Part shown: in pieces, positions 24,690 through 43,013 of the stretch
Numbering within the stretch: position 1 is the stretch's first letter
How the letters are laid out: every line of letters starts with the position of its first letter
The notes under the pieces: model-generated
Told to the model about the DNA's origin: nothing
Databases searched by the model: none
What the model saw: the letters and a program-made list of their open reading frames with translations, nothing else
DNA from: Dillenia suffruticosa
Taxonomy: Eukaryota > Streptophyta > Magnoliopsida > Dilleniales > Dilleniaceae
Reading direction: 5' to 3'
DNA: 64,000 nt
Assembly (NCBI GenBank): GCA_033439265.1
Contig: JAVTVX010000024.1
Location: 6,327,001-6,391,000 of the forward strand
Position numbers and translations under genes: made by a program

Positions 24690-26079
24690 CGCGAGACACG
24701 GCGCCGCAACACGACACATAAACTCATCGAGTCGGTTCAATCAAATTCCTCCCCGTTTTTATTTAATTTTTTTGTAATAATATTTTGTTCATTAGTAATT
24801 GCTAGATTATTATAATTGAAAATTTGAAGTGCTATTTCTGGGCAAGGTTGGGAAGGAATGATTTGTTGATTGTGTGATTCAATCGAATCATTGTTATTAT
24901 GGGATGACATTATGGGCGTTATTACCAAGTTGCTAAAATATTTGGATTGATGCTATCACCAAGCAAGCATACTCCATTTCTTTATTCATTGGGGGGCCAA
25001 AGCCCTACACAAGGAGAGGGTCTGTATAGTGTTTCAAACCCTCGCCCCTTAGGGAAGGGAGGACGTCTGGTGCCATTAAGCCAAAAGCTGGTGGCAAAGG
25101 AATTGTACTTTTTATAGTATTTTTAGTGATTGTTACCCATGCATGGTCAAAAAGGCGAAAGGCTAATGGGGGAATCTGAAGGGCAGGATTTGTTTTGATA
25201 TGGAAAAGCAAATGATGAGATGTTTTGTTGGTTTTCGTGCGGGTCTCGGGTCGGGTCTTGAGAGGGTATTGTGTTTTCATGTGAAAAGGACAGTTGTCTT
25301 TTTGATATGGGATTTTGTGCCAGGCCCAGAATGTATGCCGCTGCTCATCGCGCATGTGCCGCTTGCCATTTAGCTCCGCTTCAACAGTTATGCTCTAACG
25401 TAATTTGACGAAAATATTTTTATGTTTTATATGATTATTTTATCTTCCAAAACCTAAATTAGTTGAAAAAATGTTTATTAAGTTCTTTATATCTTAAGTT
25501 AAATAATTTATTTAATTATGTAAACTTTTTAAATAAACTAAAATAATTTTAACTGAGAAATTCCCATTCTAATATTATTTTATATTTTATATGACTATCT
25601 TTTTTATATAAAGGTTAAAAAATGTTATTAATTCTTTTATATTTTGATAGATATGCAATTATTTTTGTTATAATATTTAATTAGAAGATAAATACGTCAA
25701 GACCTTTGAAGTCTAAGTTAGTAGTTAATGATATTAATGTTTCTATATATCTTATGAAGAGAAATTACGACTCTAATTTGATGAAACAAGTTCATCTTTT
25801 GAAGATATTTCGATTTCGAATTAATTAATAATCATTCGTGGAGAGTAGTTTTGGCAATAGCACTTTTATCAGCATGAATCTTTAAAAATAAGAAATAAAA
25901 AAGGATAAAGTTGTTGAGTAATTTTAAATAAATTATATACCCTTACCTTGGTTGTTTTGTAGCATCATCCAAAGGCAAAACCAAAATATACGTATATCTA
26001 AATCGTTCACTTTTGAATATATCTTACCTATTTAATCTAATCGTTTTATTATCATTTTGATAAATGTCGTTAAACTTAT
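24690..26079. other. Intergenic, 3' of the aspartic protease
   Basis: The first few hundred bases are probably the protease 3' untranslated region. From about 24990 to 25390 composition is more balanced, but the frame at 25005-25355 (minus) has no recognisable domain. The remainder is AT-rich with nothing identified. Confidence 0.45.
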
Positions 26080-26815
26080 ATCTCATATATTGTGTAAATC
26101 GAAAATCGAATAATGAAATATAGGTTTAACGACAATTATCAGAATAATAAAGAAAAAATTATGTTAGATAGGCAAAATATACTTAAAAGTAAACGATTTA
26201 AATATTTAAATTTCATCATTCAAAATAATGGTAATATAGATAAAGATGTGAACTATAAGATAAAAGCGAATTATATGAAATGGAGAAAAATATTCAGAAT
26301 TTTTTGCGATCGCACGATATCATTGTATTTGAAAGGAAAGTTCTATAAAATCGCGATTAAATCTACATAACTGAATAGTGGGTTATTAAATAACAAAAAG
26401 AACAAAAGATACATGTAACAGAAATGAAGATATTTAAGTGAATGTGTGAAAAAACTAAAAGAGATAGAATTAGAAATGAAAAGATTCGTAACAAATTGGA
26501 AATTAGTTCAATTGTAGATAAAATACGAGAGTGTCGTTTGATGTGATTCGGATATGTGTAAAGAAAACTCAAAGATGCGCCGATTAAAAGAATCAATAAC
26601 TTAAATATAGAAAATCTAATAAAATATAAAGTTAAACTGCTAAAAATTTGGATACAAATTATCCATAAAGATACGGAAGTTAAGAGTTTAGAAAATAAAA
26701 TGATTTTGGATAGGAATTAGAAGAATCCATACAAATTAAATCAATATATTTTAGATATTTATTTATTGATTTATTGATTTATTTATATTTTATTTTTATA
26801 TATATTTTTTATTAT
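26080..26815 (+). mobile_element. RTE-clade LINE, 3' fragment
   Basis: A degraded non-LTR retrotransposon end. The open stretch 26113-26370 reads FKYLNFIIQNNGNIDKDV, then KIKANYMKWRKIF, then LKGKFYKIAIKST. This matches the region after the reverse-transcriptase core of plant RTE elements (typically FKYLGSI..NGEID.DV..RI.A.WMKWR and LKGKFY..AI.P). Further relics follow to about 26730 in shifted or interrupted frames (for example ILDRN then KNPYK, resembling DR.EWR..I). A TTTATTGATTTATT-type tail at about 26755-26790 fits the short tandem tails of RTE elements. The 5' end is missing and the remaining frame carries stops, so it is inactive. The fragment is extremely A-rich compared with its family. 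Confidence 0.8.
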
Positions 26816-28635
26816 TATTTTTTAAAATTTATCTCTCAAATAATCGATATCAAATATTAGGATTAAGAATCGATTTTTTATTATTATTATTATTATTGTT
26901 GTATAACGAGATGAAAATTCGATTTTGATTAGGTAAAATATTTTTACAAGGGCTGATAGAGCAGGGTGGGGTAATAATTTTTAAGAAAATAAATGATTTT
27001 TAAAATTATCTATAAAGTTTTTATTTAAATTTTGGGGAAACTTCCCCTCGCATCCCATTAAAATATTTTTAATAATACATAGGAGGAAGGGCAGTATATG
27101 TTATTTTTTAAAAAATAATTCGGGGTGAATAACGACCACTACTCATATTAAATACAAATAAACGATATATAGATGATGTTTACATCATATGTAATATTTA
27201 TAAAATTATAAATTATATGAACAGAAATGCAAAAGGATGTACATGAACCAAAATCATAGTAATTACATTTTCTGTTACACACTAAAAGAGTTCGGTAAAA
27301 TCCTAGATTTTAAAATGAGTTACCCACTAATCACATTTTAATCGACGGATAATTTTTTAATCAAGTTTTTAAATTTAATTCACGAATTGAGTATAAAAAA
27401 AATTATATTAGAAAGATAACCTTTTTAAATAGTTTACTGTAAATCTCGAACTAAATTACTCAGAATATAATTTTAAATATCGATTAATATAGTATAAAAA
27501 AAATCATAGATTTTATTGAATTTTAAACGAGGTTTTAGATTTAATAAATACCCTCCATATCAAGTATCGATCGAAAAACGAAACACTTTTCCTTATTTCT
27601 TTTTCCCAATTCCATTATTTTTAATTATAGGTACCAAAATGAATTTTTATTCTCCTTCACTAGTTTCCTAAAATTATATATATATTCTGCCTCGATATTT
27701 CAATTAATTGGTCACGTTTCCTTTTATCCTTTTGTACGAAACACATTCATCATTTTCAATTTTCTAACTTATCTGCGGTACAAACTTCCAACCGGTAAAT
27801 AATAATAAAAAACAAACAAAATAAGAAGAAAAAATTGATTATACTTGAGAACAACATCCTTTGAATTAATAGGCAGAAGATTTATTACGACAAAATTTTA
27901 AAATTTTAAATTTCAAAATAAAAAATATTATATTAAAGAACCGTTTTTTAAATAGAATTTTTATAAATATTTAAAATAAATCAACCAAAACATAATTTTA
28001 AATACAATAATTAAAAAAAAAGTTCTGCGGTGACATCGCACCGCTAAATTTGGAGCCCATTTTCGGGCCCTATACTGACACACACAATAAACCAAATAGT
28101 GTAGTGATAAATTGGCCATCATGTCTTTTATCCCTTTTCTATTTATTTTGTTTCTCGGTCTTTCGATTAATGATCAGGGGCGACGTTAATAAGGTCAAGG
28201 ATGTTGGAAGCAATTTAGATTCGTATATTGTGTAACATTATTACCCTATCCTAGAATTATTAATTTTAAAGGGCTTTTCCTAGCTCCACCCAATTTCTTG
28301 TGCCCAATTATGAAGACATCTTTGAATCATACATTATTGTTTCTCTTTCCTTGTGTTTTTATGTGAAAACTTCTTGGGTGTGCCTGCAGCCATGTGCTCA
28401 TGGGTGTCCATTCATTGAGCGCAAAGACGAAACCAGCAAGGTGTGCTACAAGGAGTCCCTGTTCCCGGTTTGTATCTATAACGTCGGACCATGGAGGTAG
28501 AGAATATAAATTTTAAAAAGTACATATATTTTTAAACTTTTAAAATTATATATTTACATATATATTTATATATGCATATATATAATTTTGGGTAGACTCC
28601 CCTAGTGCCTTGTCCTTGCATAGAATCCAACGATG
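26816..28635. other. Intergenic, very AT-rich, nothing recognised
   Basis: No gene found. A short Cys-containing frame at 28300-28500 (plus) has slightly coding-like composition in its last 120 nt but no family likeness. Confidence 0.45.
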
Positions 28636-30590
28636 CATGACCAAAATGGTCCAAACCATGTTAAATTCAAGACTAGCCCCGAACGACTCTTAATATCCTT
28701 ACTGTCCGCTCAATTGACAGCACCCTAATCGATTAACTGTTTAGTTTGAAAATTTGTTGTTATTAACAGATTTGAAATCTTGCGGACTCCTATCCTAAGG
28801 GACACATCGAATGAAATGTGTCGTTAATATGGAATTTATCTCTCAAACGGGTAGATACGGCCCGTACCCAAATCACTCCACACCCAAATCACTCATATAA
28901 AAGTATGAGTAAACAGTTAGAAAAACTCAATCACACCCTTCAACCAGGAGTTCAATCCTCTTCTTGCGGATCGAGCCACAAGCGCACACGGATGTTCAAG
29001 CCCAGATCTACCGACAGAGCACTCGCTTCCAGTTTCGCTACCACCAGCCTCCTCTGACTCGTCAGCAATCAGTTGGGCAAGTTCTCCGGCAGCTGGTGAC
29101 TTTTCTTTCGAACTCTCTCGAGTCCCGTCCTTAAGTGACTCCTACAGTTGCATCCACCTTCTCTTGACCTGTATTAAGGCGAGTGGAGATGAATCAGGCG
29201 AGCCAGTTTTGATCTCTCCAGGGGCTCCCCGATCTCCCTCATCTGTCGAGCAGTAGTGATCTCTCTCATGTCCTCCTCTGCGGAGGAATACAAAAAATCC
29301 ACAAGTTTTTTCTTCTCTTCTCAAGCAACAAAGGATTTTCGACCCCCTTTTCTCCCCGAGCAACAGACCTGCTAGTAACAACATCTCGTCGTCCAAGAGA
29401 CGATTGATCCAAATGCTCCTCTGTGAAGCCTTGCAAAATACACTCACAGATTAGACAAAGCTTGAATTACGATAATCCTAATGAGGCTTCAACCGAATGA
29501 ATGGGTCAGCATTAGGCGCAGGAAGCTTCGACATCAAGCCTTCCTCCAATAACTCAATAAAGAATTACTTATATATTCAACTCTTATCAACGGTCTCACT
29601 ATAGAAGAACCTCCAACTTAACTCTAGCCGGGTCTACAAACAAAATCAACCTTTAGTGAAACCCTTCTTCCCATGCTTCTTTAGCAAAAACATAGATGCT
29701 AGAATTTCAAAATCGAAACACAAATGACAAAAACGCATTAGAAAAATAATTGCAACTACCAAGTGCCAAGTGCTCGGAATCAACAGCGTAAGAAAAATAT
29801 TCCAATGCAACAAAACTCTAGCGATAGGGCCCGTGTATGATACCTTCAAACCATATTTCACTGATTGCTTGTACATTGGGAGTCAGCTCCCAGGTCATAT
29901 TGGTTCTATTGGTGTCAATTGTCGATATGATTTCAAAGTTTTCACTCAATAGCATGACGTTTCGAACGTTGCGCAATTCTCTCCACAACATAGTATTTTT
30001 AATATCTATGATATCGAGAAAAGAACTAGATGATAAAACTTTTGGCCATTTCTCTCATAAGATCTTCATGGAAGGCTAAATCGCTAAAAAGCCTAATTAT
30101 CGAAAAAGTGAAGGCAATAGTGAGGTGAAGGTAATAGTGAGGAACCAATACACAGACATGCAGAATAAAAAGCGTATTGGAGATGGTTCGCGGTAACTGA
30201 AGTAGCACATGCCTTATTAAATTCTTTGATTCGCAAGATTCGAAAAGTTTTCACTTCGCTGTACTCCTGAAGCTCTTTCTTTGAACTGGCAACAGGAATG
30301 AGAGCAAGTGATGATGTATGGCTGAAATGGTCCATATCACGTTAGGCTCAAAACTGGACTAGATCGACTCCCAATATCCCTATTACCTACTCAGTCAATA
30401 GCCCCCTGATCGATTAACTTTTTAGTTTGAAAACCTATTGTTATTATGAGACTTAAAACCCTCTGAACCCCTAATCCAAGAAACACATCAACTGAAACGT
30501 GTCGTCAATTAGGAATTTATCTTTTAGACGGGTAAAGACGGTTCATACCCACTTGGTATTTATCAACCAAGTTCTGATCAGTAAACAGTT
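28636..30590. repeat. Diverged direct-repeat pair, unidentified (LTR-like)
   Basis: About 230-260 nt at roughly 28636-28915 recurs at roughly 30325-30585. Shared blocks in the same order are AAATGGTCC, TAATATCC/CAATATCC, GATCGATTAACT (copy 1 AATCGATTAACTG), TTTAGTTTGAAAA, TTGTTATTA, ACACATC, GTGTCGT, GGAATTTATCT, ACGGGTA and AGTAAACAGTT. By eye identity is about 70%. The spacing of about 1.7 kb would suit old LTRs of a deleted element, but I found no primer site, target duplication or coding trace. Between the copies is sequence with a less AT-rich patch at 28920-29450. Confidence 0.5.
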
Positions 30591-30826
30591 GCTCGATCAT
30601 AGCACCTCCTTGGTGTTCAGTGATCATAATTCGACCATTTATTTCTCCTAAAAACACGGATAGAATCTTTCGTAAATGGAAAGAAAACTTCAAATCGTGA
30701 AAAAGAATCTCTATAGTCGTCAAAACTTTCCTAATCAATAATATTTGAGATTTTTTGAAATTCTTTCGCCGTGTTCCCAGTAATCTCCAGGATCTTCTAT
30801 GAGGAAAACAGGGTTTTAACGCCCTG

Positions 30827-30899
30827 TATACATGTCTCTCACACTAGATAATTATATATACATGTCTCTCACACTAGGTAATTATATATACATGTCTCT
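30827..30899. repeat. 30-bp tandem repeat, 2.3 copies
   Basis: The unit CATGTCTCTCACACTAGATA plus ATTATATATA occurs at 30831-30860 and again at 30861-30890 with one change, followed by a partial third copy. Confidence 0.9.
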
Positions 30900-32968
30900 T
30901 ATGCTTATGTTTATGTATTCTTTTGTCTTTCGCACAACAAAAAGTTTTCTTTTAATCTGTTTTCTCTCTCGAAAATCATCTCTAACTTGAATGTCGGAAT
31001 CTCCCCCACTGGAGAATGCTCCGGCGGTCTTTTTATAGATCTCACCATTTGAGATCACCAGACGACCACACTAATCAATTCGAATTAATAGAGTCATTAT
31101 CTATGAAACAAAATCTATCTCCAAGAATCCAAATTGACTTTATTGTGTCCAGGGCAATTCAAGGACCAGTGGAAAAATGTAGGGTATTGGACCAATCTGA
31201 CCCCACCTAGCACGACAAGTGAACCGTTGGAGCAGGGAAGCTGAGATCCTCCATTAGATTATGGTCAATTACTTGGGGCTATTATTTCGTTACCCACAAG
31301 TTCATCACAATGAAGGTAATTGTCAGTCATCCCAAAAATTAAGGATCAGCAAACACTTGCGGAAATCGAAGAAACAAAGGGAATTTTCTCTCTCTCATCC
31401 TTAGCGAAGAGGAGGAACAGTTGCAGAGGAAAAACCTGTACCAACTTTATTAATGATCAAGTGCAAGTACCCACAGAATCTATGGCGGATCTTTAAAGCT
31501 TTCAAGTCTCTAAGCTTGTTGGTCCCATATCTGTGATTAATCAAGGTCTTTGGCTGGTATACATTTGAGAGATTTGATGGTCGGGACACAACAATTCTAA
31601 AGTTTCACCATGGGGCCAATTATTGCTCAAGTAACATGGAATTGGTTGGATTAATTCAAATTCCAAAATTATTAATTCTAATAAAAAAATGAAAGATACA
31701 AAGCCCCGAAATGAAGAGTACTTGTACTCCCTCAGACCTAATCAATCAAAAAGGAAAAGAAAAACAAAGTAAAGTCACAAAAATCATAAGAAAAAAGAAA
31801 CCCCTTGTTTGATTTTTGTGATTAACATGCATGATGAATTGTTTAAATTATTTAAATAGTATATACTAGCGTTTTAAACTTATCATGCATAAATAATAAC
31901 TCACAAATCACCTGTATTAAGCAATTAGAAGCAATCAAAATCTTTAAAATTTTATTTGTTTAACCAATTAAACTTTTTTTAAAATATTGAATAATACAAT
32001 ACCTGTCTAAATTATTATTTAATTTCTTCACTTAAAATTTCACACGGGTTTTTTTTATATAATAATAAAACAAATTACAAATTACTATCATATGGAAACA
32101 CCCCTAATACCAAATGACAACCACGTGACGTGATCCATTGCTTTTTCCCTTTGTGTTGATTGATTCCGACAGAGAGGGGAAGAGAGTGGAGGGTGGGGAT
32201 GCCCGTGGATGAGCAATTTGATGCTCCTCTTTCGGAGGATGATGGGGACTAGAAAGCCCGAAACCGCATGTCTTATCTGTCGCTCAAATCAAGCTTTATG
32301 CCTGTTATCAGTGGTGTTGATGTGGCTGATAACCTTTTTACGGAAAACAATTTGCAAGTGACCGCAGATAAATATTTTTAATATCATAGGATTTTCTCTA
32401 TTATGCATTCACGAAGATATGTTTTCTTTTTCTTTTTGTTGTTACGGTCGTAAAAATCACTATACATGTGTTTATGAGAATTCGAATATTAAATTTCAAG
32501 AGAAAGATTTGAGCAAGGGCACTTTTATAATCCTTTTCTTCAACAGCTTCCTTTGCGTTGCAGGTTCGGACTTGGGTATTTGCCCTTTTTAGCCCCACTA
32601 GCTAGCGACATCACAAAGACCACAACGTTCTGGAAAGGCATGCAAATGTATCTATGTATTTGCTGATGAGTAAGAAAGAAGTCATGTTGCTGTGTCAAGC
32701 CAGCCGTAATATCGGAAGGAAAACTGGGACTTCAATTATTCCCATCACATGACCTATCTCTCTCTCTCAAATACAATAAGCCAAACTTTCTCGGGCCTTC
32801 TACGAAGGGATGAAGTCTATAGCGAAGGCAGAGATGGACAAATACATAGTTTCTAGTAGTACCTTCCTTATCTTCTTTGCCCAGTCAATGTCTCATCAAT
32901 TCATCACTTGTTTTACATTGAACATCTTCCCTATAATTTATGAAAGGCCATCCTAGTGAGCATCATCC

Positions 32969-32999
<31 letters not shown>

Positions 33000-35900
33000 A
33001 TGGTCCTGATGATGTATAACACAAAAAATTATAATTCGTGTATTTTTTTTTTTTAGTAGAGATTGGAAGGCTAATCTTATTCAATAATCTCTGCAGTCTA
33101 CGTTTCAATCTCTTTACGTTTAGTCCAAGTCTAGATTGGTTGAGATTAAAACATGTTCTAAAATAGAGTTCAGTTACTTCTAAAATTAAAAAGAATTTTA
33201 TAACATTGCATGCATTTGTTGTTGTTTGATTGGCCGGACCACAAAGAAAGGGGATACAAAAGCATCCTATTTTCTCCCCTCCTACCCTCCCTCATCCCCC
33301 CTCCCCCCCAAAAAAAATAAATAAATAAAAAGAGAAAAAGAGAAAACCTCTCTCAATTTCAAGAAGAGAGACGAATTTTAAAAAAAAATGTCATTTTCCT
33401 ACCGAGGAATAATATAAGATTAGAGCTGTTTAAGAATTGAAATGATGTTTGTACTTAAATTAGTTGGTTGACCATAGGCTTTGCAGGGGATGATTTATTT
33501 ATTTCTCTCTTTTTACATATTTTTTATTTAAATACTTTTAAGAATTAATAATATTTTTTTAGGCTTTTTTTTTAAAAAAAAAAGCTTTATTAAACACAGA
33601 GAAAGAGAGAGAGAGGCTTAATTTTTTTGTGTTGTTCTTTCCTTTCTCAGTTCACCAAAAAAAAAAAAAAAAAAAAAAAAACAGAGATTTCAGAGGCTTA
33701 ATTTTCCAGACTCCTTCGACATGGCCCTTTCTCAGACAAATGGCCTTTCTCAAACACGAGAACTCTCACGCCCAATTCCGCATATAAGGTGAACCTTTAA
33801 GGCCCAATAGTATGATAAAGAATATCACTCGAGTTTTATGGGCATGGCCAAAATCTAGATTGCAGGCCCGTTTTCTTACACTCAAGACCTTCATACCCAG
33901 TCTGTTGGCCCACAGAAGGCTTCTGGCCAATGGGCCAATCCACTACCCTTAGAAATTCAGGAAATTGAGAACAGAAATTGATTAAGCTCAAGTACATTGG
34001 CAAGTTTACCCTGCATTATAGGATGCTTTATTCGTTTAAGTGCAAGTAAATTGAAACTACTTTTTCTTTTTCTTTTTTCCAGATATTGTTTTTATTTATT
34101 GCCAAAAAAAAAAAAAAATTTGCTGATTCACACTTATCATGAGAATTTAGATTCTCGATAGAAAAACCGCAGATTTAAAACTATATAATGGAGGGCAACC
34201 ATTTCTTATATAACTAATAAATGAAAAAAAAATCATTATATGATCTATTTATACATTAACCATCATATTATTTTTTTAGATACTTGACTACAGGTATCTA
34301 AAAACTTGACGAAACCAGTACAGTAACTGTGGGGTTCAACTTGGAGATTGTCTTTTCCGATACCTATTTCTCATTTTTAAAACTCGAACTTGAGATTTTG
34401 ATTAAAAGAGTGATATCCTATCATTAGAATCTCGTATTGTCGATACCATCGGATCATCATGCATTTAAATGTGTAGATTTTAATGTACAATATTGACTTG
34501 CATAGATACAAGAATGTTGATCGGCAATTTCATACTCATTCGTTGGACCTCAAAAAAATCATCGTCAATTAGGAATAGACAGGGAGGAATGTGATGATCG
34601 CACAACCCTTGATAAGGACTCCTAATCTATGAATTCATTTGTAGTCAATGCACTTAAGGCTGCTTTTTTTATGTACATAGTGGGGTTAATTAAATTTCCA
34701 TTGGTCAACTCAAGTCGGTCATTAAATTTCCATTGGTCAACTCGAGTCGGTCTACTTCCTTGATTTAGAGGGCAACCCAATAGAGTGATTATGACGGTTG
34801 AAATTTGTTGACTTTGCTCTAACCTTTTTCGTTCCCTTACTTTCCGAAAGATAGATTTGGAATTGCATATGAAAATTGAAAGTGTGGGAGTTGAGATTTT
34901 TTAGATAATGACTTGTGCTTTTTGGTCCGCATCCCCCTTTTTTTATTTTCATTTTTATTGTTTTTGGTCTTTGTGTTTTTTTTTTTGATATAATTGGTTT
35001 TTTAATATCTGATATTTAAAATTATATTTTAATTAATTCGATTCGAACGTTTGTTAAGACTAATTTGAAGGTTGGTTTTTTTGTTGTAATATTTTTTATT
35101 CTTAAATTTTAAATTCGAGAATTGATTAAGATATTTAATACTTTATTCACTAGATTAACTATTTGTCGGTTTTGTTGGTCTTAACGTTGTTTTCATCAAG
35201 AGTTTACTATTTGATTCTTAAGTTAGGCAATTTGATACTCGAAATCTTATTATTTGTTAGGACTCGAATTCTTTTCCTACGAAACAAAATCATTGCCCTA
35301 TGTGGTCCAACATTGCTATGCATATTTCCCATCTTGTGCTCCCGTCCTTTTATCTAGAAATCTATAGCTATAATATTAGGGTTGAAAGGAAAATGCCCCT
35401 TTTTCGGGGGGAGGGAGGAGTACAAAGTCATAGTTTTTTTTTTTTATTTTTAATGGATCTTAATGAAAACATTTAAGAGCTCCATAGCAATCTTCACAAT
35501 TTTTTTAAAACGGGGGAATGGGGGATCATGGCCATTTAAAGACGCTGCTTCTATTCCTCAAGAGAAAATTTGTACAAATTCATTGAATCTATCACTATGT
35601 ATAAAGTTTTTCAATAAATTAAAAAAATATATAAATAAAAATGTTTTTGATTTTGGAGAAATTCAATTCGAGGCCAAAATGGGCACATCAAGAGATTCCC
35701 ACAATAGTTTGGCTTCCATTAAGTTCAACTGGTGGAGAGTGGTAGGAAACTAAGTCGCATAACCATCTGCTATGATAAAAAAAGAAAGGGGGGGGGGCAT
35801 AAAGTTTGGGTTGCACTTAATTTAAAAGAAGATGCTAATCTATTTGCTTTATGACTTGGCAATAGATATACTATAGGACCAAACTCTATTTGGTTAAATG

Positions 35901-36438
35901 ATTGAACATTTTTTTCCTTTAATAAGAGGTGTTGAGTTCGAACTCCTGAGAACAGAAAAAAAAACCTTTGAGAGAGTTAATCTCTCAATTGATCCCATAA
36001 TATACAAATCAAACTAATAAAATAAAATTAGAAAATCGATCGGTGAAAGAAATAAAAAAAAGATATACCATAGGGTTTCATAATTTGATTTGAATGGGTA
36101 GAGAACAAAGGTGGGAGTATAACATAAGTTATTATTTGTAATAGTTTCTTTGGAGGCAGAGTCGAAAGAAAGTGAGAAAAAAAAAAGATTTCTATCTTAT
36201 AAATTAGTTTTTAAAACTTGGTATTCTTGTGTTTATATATAATGTACAGATTTGAGATAGTTTATAAATTCTAAACATCTTAATTTTAGAGATTATAATT
36301 TAAAAAATTATTAAATAAATTTTATGAGTTTATAACTCTAAAACATTTAAGATTAAACACCTTATAACTTCATGCAGATTTGAGATAATACCGCCGGAGG
36401 GGCTGAGCTCGATGGAATGGTTTCGGGCCTAACAAAGA
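30900..36438. other. Intergenic, no recognised gene
   Basis: About 5.5 kb without a supported gene. It holds a (CA)n tract at about 32978-32998, A-runs near 33657-33681 and 34106, a 32-bp tandem pair at 34690-34753 (AAATTTCCATTGGTCAACTC core) and a SINE-like stretch at about 35885-36060 with a B-box-like GAGTTCGAACTCC. Small frames such as 31016-31210, 35163-35357 and 35463-35753 show no domain. Confidence 0.5.
34690..34753. repeat. 32-bp tandem duplication
   Basis: Two adjacent copies of a 32-bp unit containing TTTCCATTGGTCAACTC(A/G)A differ at one position, which indicates a recent local duplication. Confidence 0.9.
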
Positions 36439-36441
36439 AAA

Positions 36442-37364
36442 CACTACTAGAAAATGGACTTTTAGTGACAGAAAAATTTATCGCTGAAAGTCTATTTTCC
36501 GTCACTGAAAAATATTAGTGACGAATTTTTTTTATCGCTAAATTTATCGCTAAAAGTGATCCCGCTAAATAGTAGCGACAGATTTTTTTTTTATCGTAAA
36601 TATTAGTGATGAAAAAAATCCGTCGTAAATATTAGTGATGAAAAAAATTCATCGTTAAAAAAAAATTAAAAAAAATGAGTTATGCAAAAAAACAAAAAAC
36701 CTAGGGGCCTGATTCGCACCTGTCCTCTCGAATTGCCTCCTTTAATTGGGGAAAATTCCTTACACTTGCTTACGGAGGGAATCGAACCCATAATAAAATC
36801 AATAATAACATCACAACCATCAAACTCCAAAAACTGACCTACTCATATCTTTTTTTTTCTTTTATTGTTATCTTTAACACACAATTTTTTTAATAATAAT
36901 AACATAATTTAAAATGATAATTTATTATAAATTAATAAATTATTATCTTAAAATAAATTAATAAAAATTTTTAACAAAATAAAATAATTTTATTTTTCTA
37001 CAAAATAAAATAAAAAATAAAAAATAAAAAATGAATTAAAAAAATCCGTCGGTAATCTATCGCTAAAATTTCCGTCGGTAAAATTTTCGTCGCTAATCGG
37101 TCATTGATACCTGTACATATTTTATTTTTAATTTTTTTTAACCCTTATGCACTATACCGATAGATTAACGATGGAAATTTTCAGTTAGTAATAGGTTTGC
37201 AGATTTTTTTTTTTTACTGTTGAGTTACGGATTAGCGAAGGAAAATTTATCTGCCATTAATATCCGTCGCTAATCAGTTCAACGTTAATTCATTGAAAAT
37301 CCATCACCGACAGATTTTGTTCTGTCAGTAATTATCTGTCACGATACTGTTTTTTCTAGTAGTG
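36442..37364. mobile_element. Non-autonomous CACTA element (MITE-like), copy 1
   Basis: The 923-bp element begins CACTACTAGAAAA and ends with its exact complement TTTTCTAGTAGTG, a 13-bp terminal inverted repeat of the CACTA (En/Spm) type. Flanking triplets AAA (36439-36441 and 37365-37367) fit the 3-bp target duplication. Subterminal regions carry many copies of TCGCTAA/CCGTCGC/AGTGACGA words in both orientations, the usual transposase-binding arrangement. It encodes no transposase. The interior includes a B-box-like GGGAATCGAACCC (36777-36789, minus sense GGGTTCGATTCCC) inside a tRNA-like stretch shared with the element at 46240-47190. Confidence 0.92.
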
Positions 37365-37367
37365 AAA

Positions 37368-42796
<5,429 letters not shown>

Positions 42797-43013
42797 CCTT
42801 TTTTGATCCTTTTATCCAGAGTGATCACTACAAGCCAAACTTCCAAAACTTCTCTCCCCAATTCCTACTCTTTCTCTCCATATATATATTCTCTCCCCTC
42901 TCTTTGTTCCCAACCTCTTATCAAAAAGTACACAACTCATGAAGCACGTCAAAAGGCCTTGAAGACTCTCAAGGCAAAAAAAAAAAAAGGTTTCGACCTA
43001 CAATTTTGATTAG
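42797..43013 (+). promoter_or_regulatory. bHLH30 proximal promoter or leader with a possible upstream frame
   Basis: A TATA-like TATATATAT lies at 42881-42889, about 125 bp above the main ATG, in a CT-rich setting. An upstream frame of 68 codons (ATG at 42803) stops at 43007-43009, only 4 nt before the bHLH start codon. If transcription starts upstream of 42803 this frame could limit translation; if the TATA box at 42881 is used it would not be in the mRNA. Confidence 0.4.

Noticed and set aside
28300-28500. A 66-codon Cys-containing frame
   Set aside because: It has no recognisable motif, lies in AT-rich intergenic DNA and has no neighbouring exons.
29142-29447. A 101-codon minus-strand frame in a less AT-rich patch
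   Set aside because: No domain, and it lies between two diverged repeats. It is more likely decayed mobile-element sequence than a gene.
30827-30899. Short regular repeats considered as a CRISPR-like array
   Set aside because: The units are directly adjacent with no spacers, and the genome is a plant nuclear genome.
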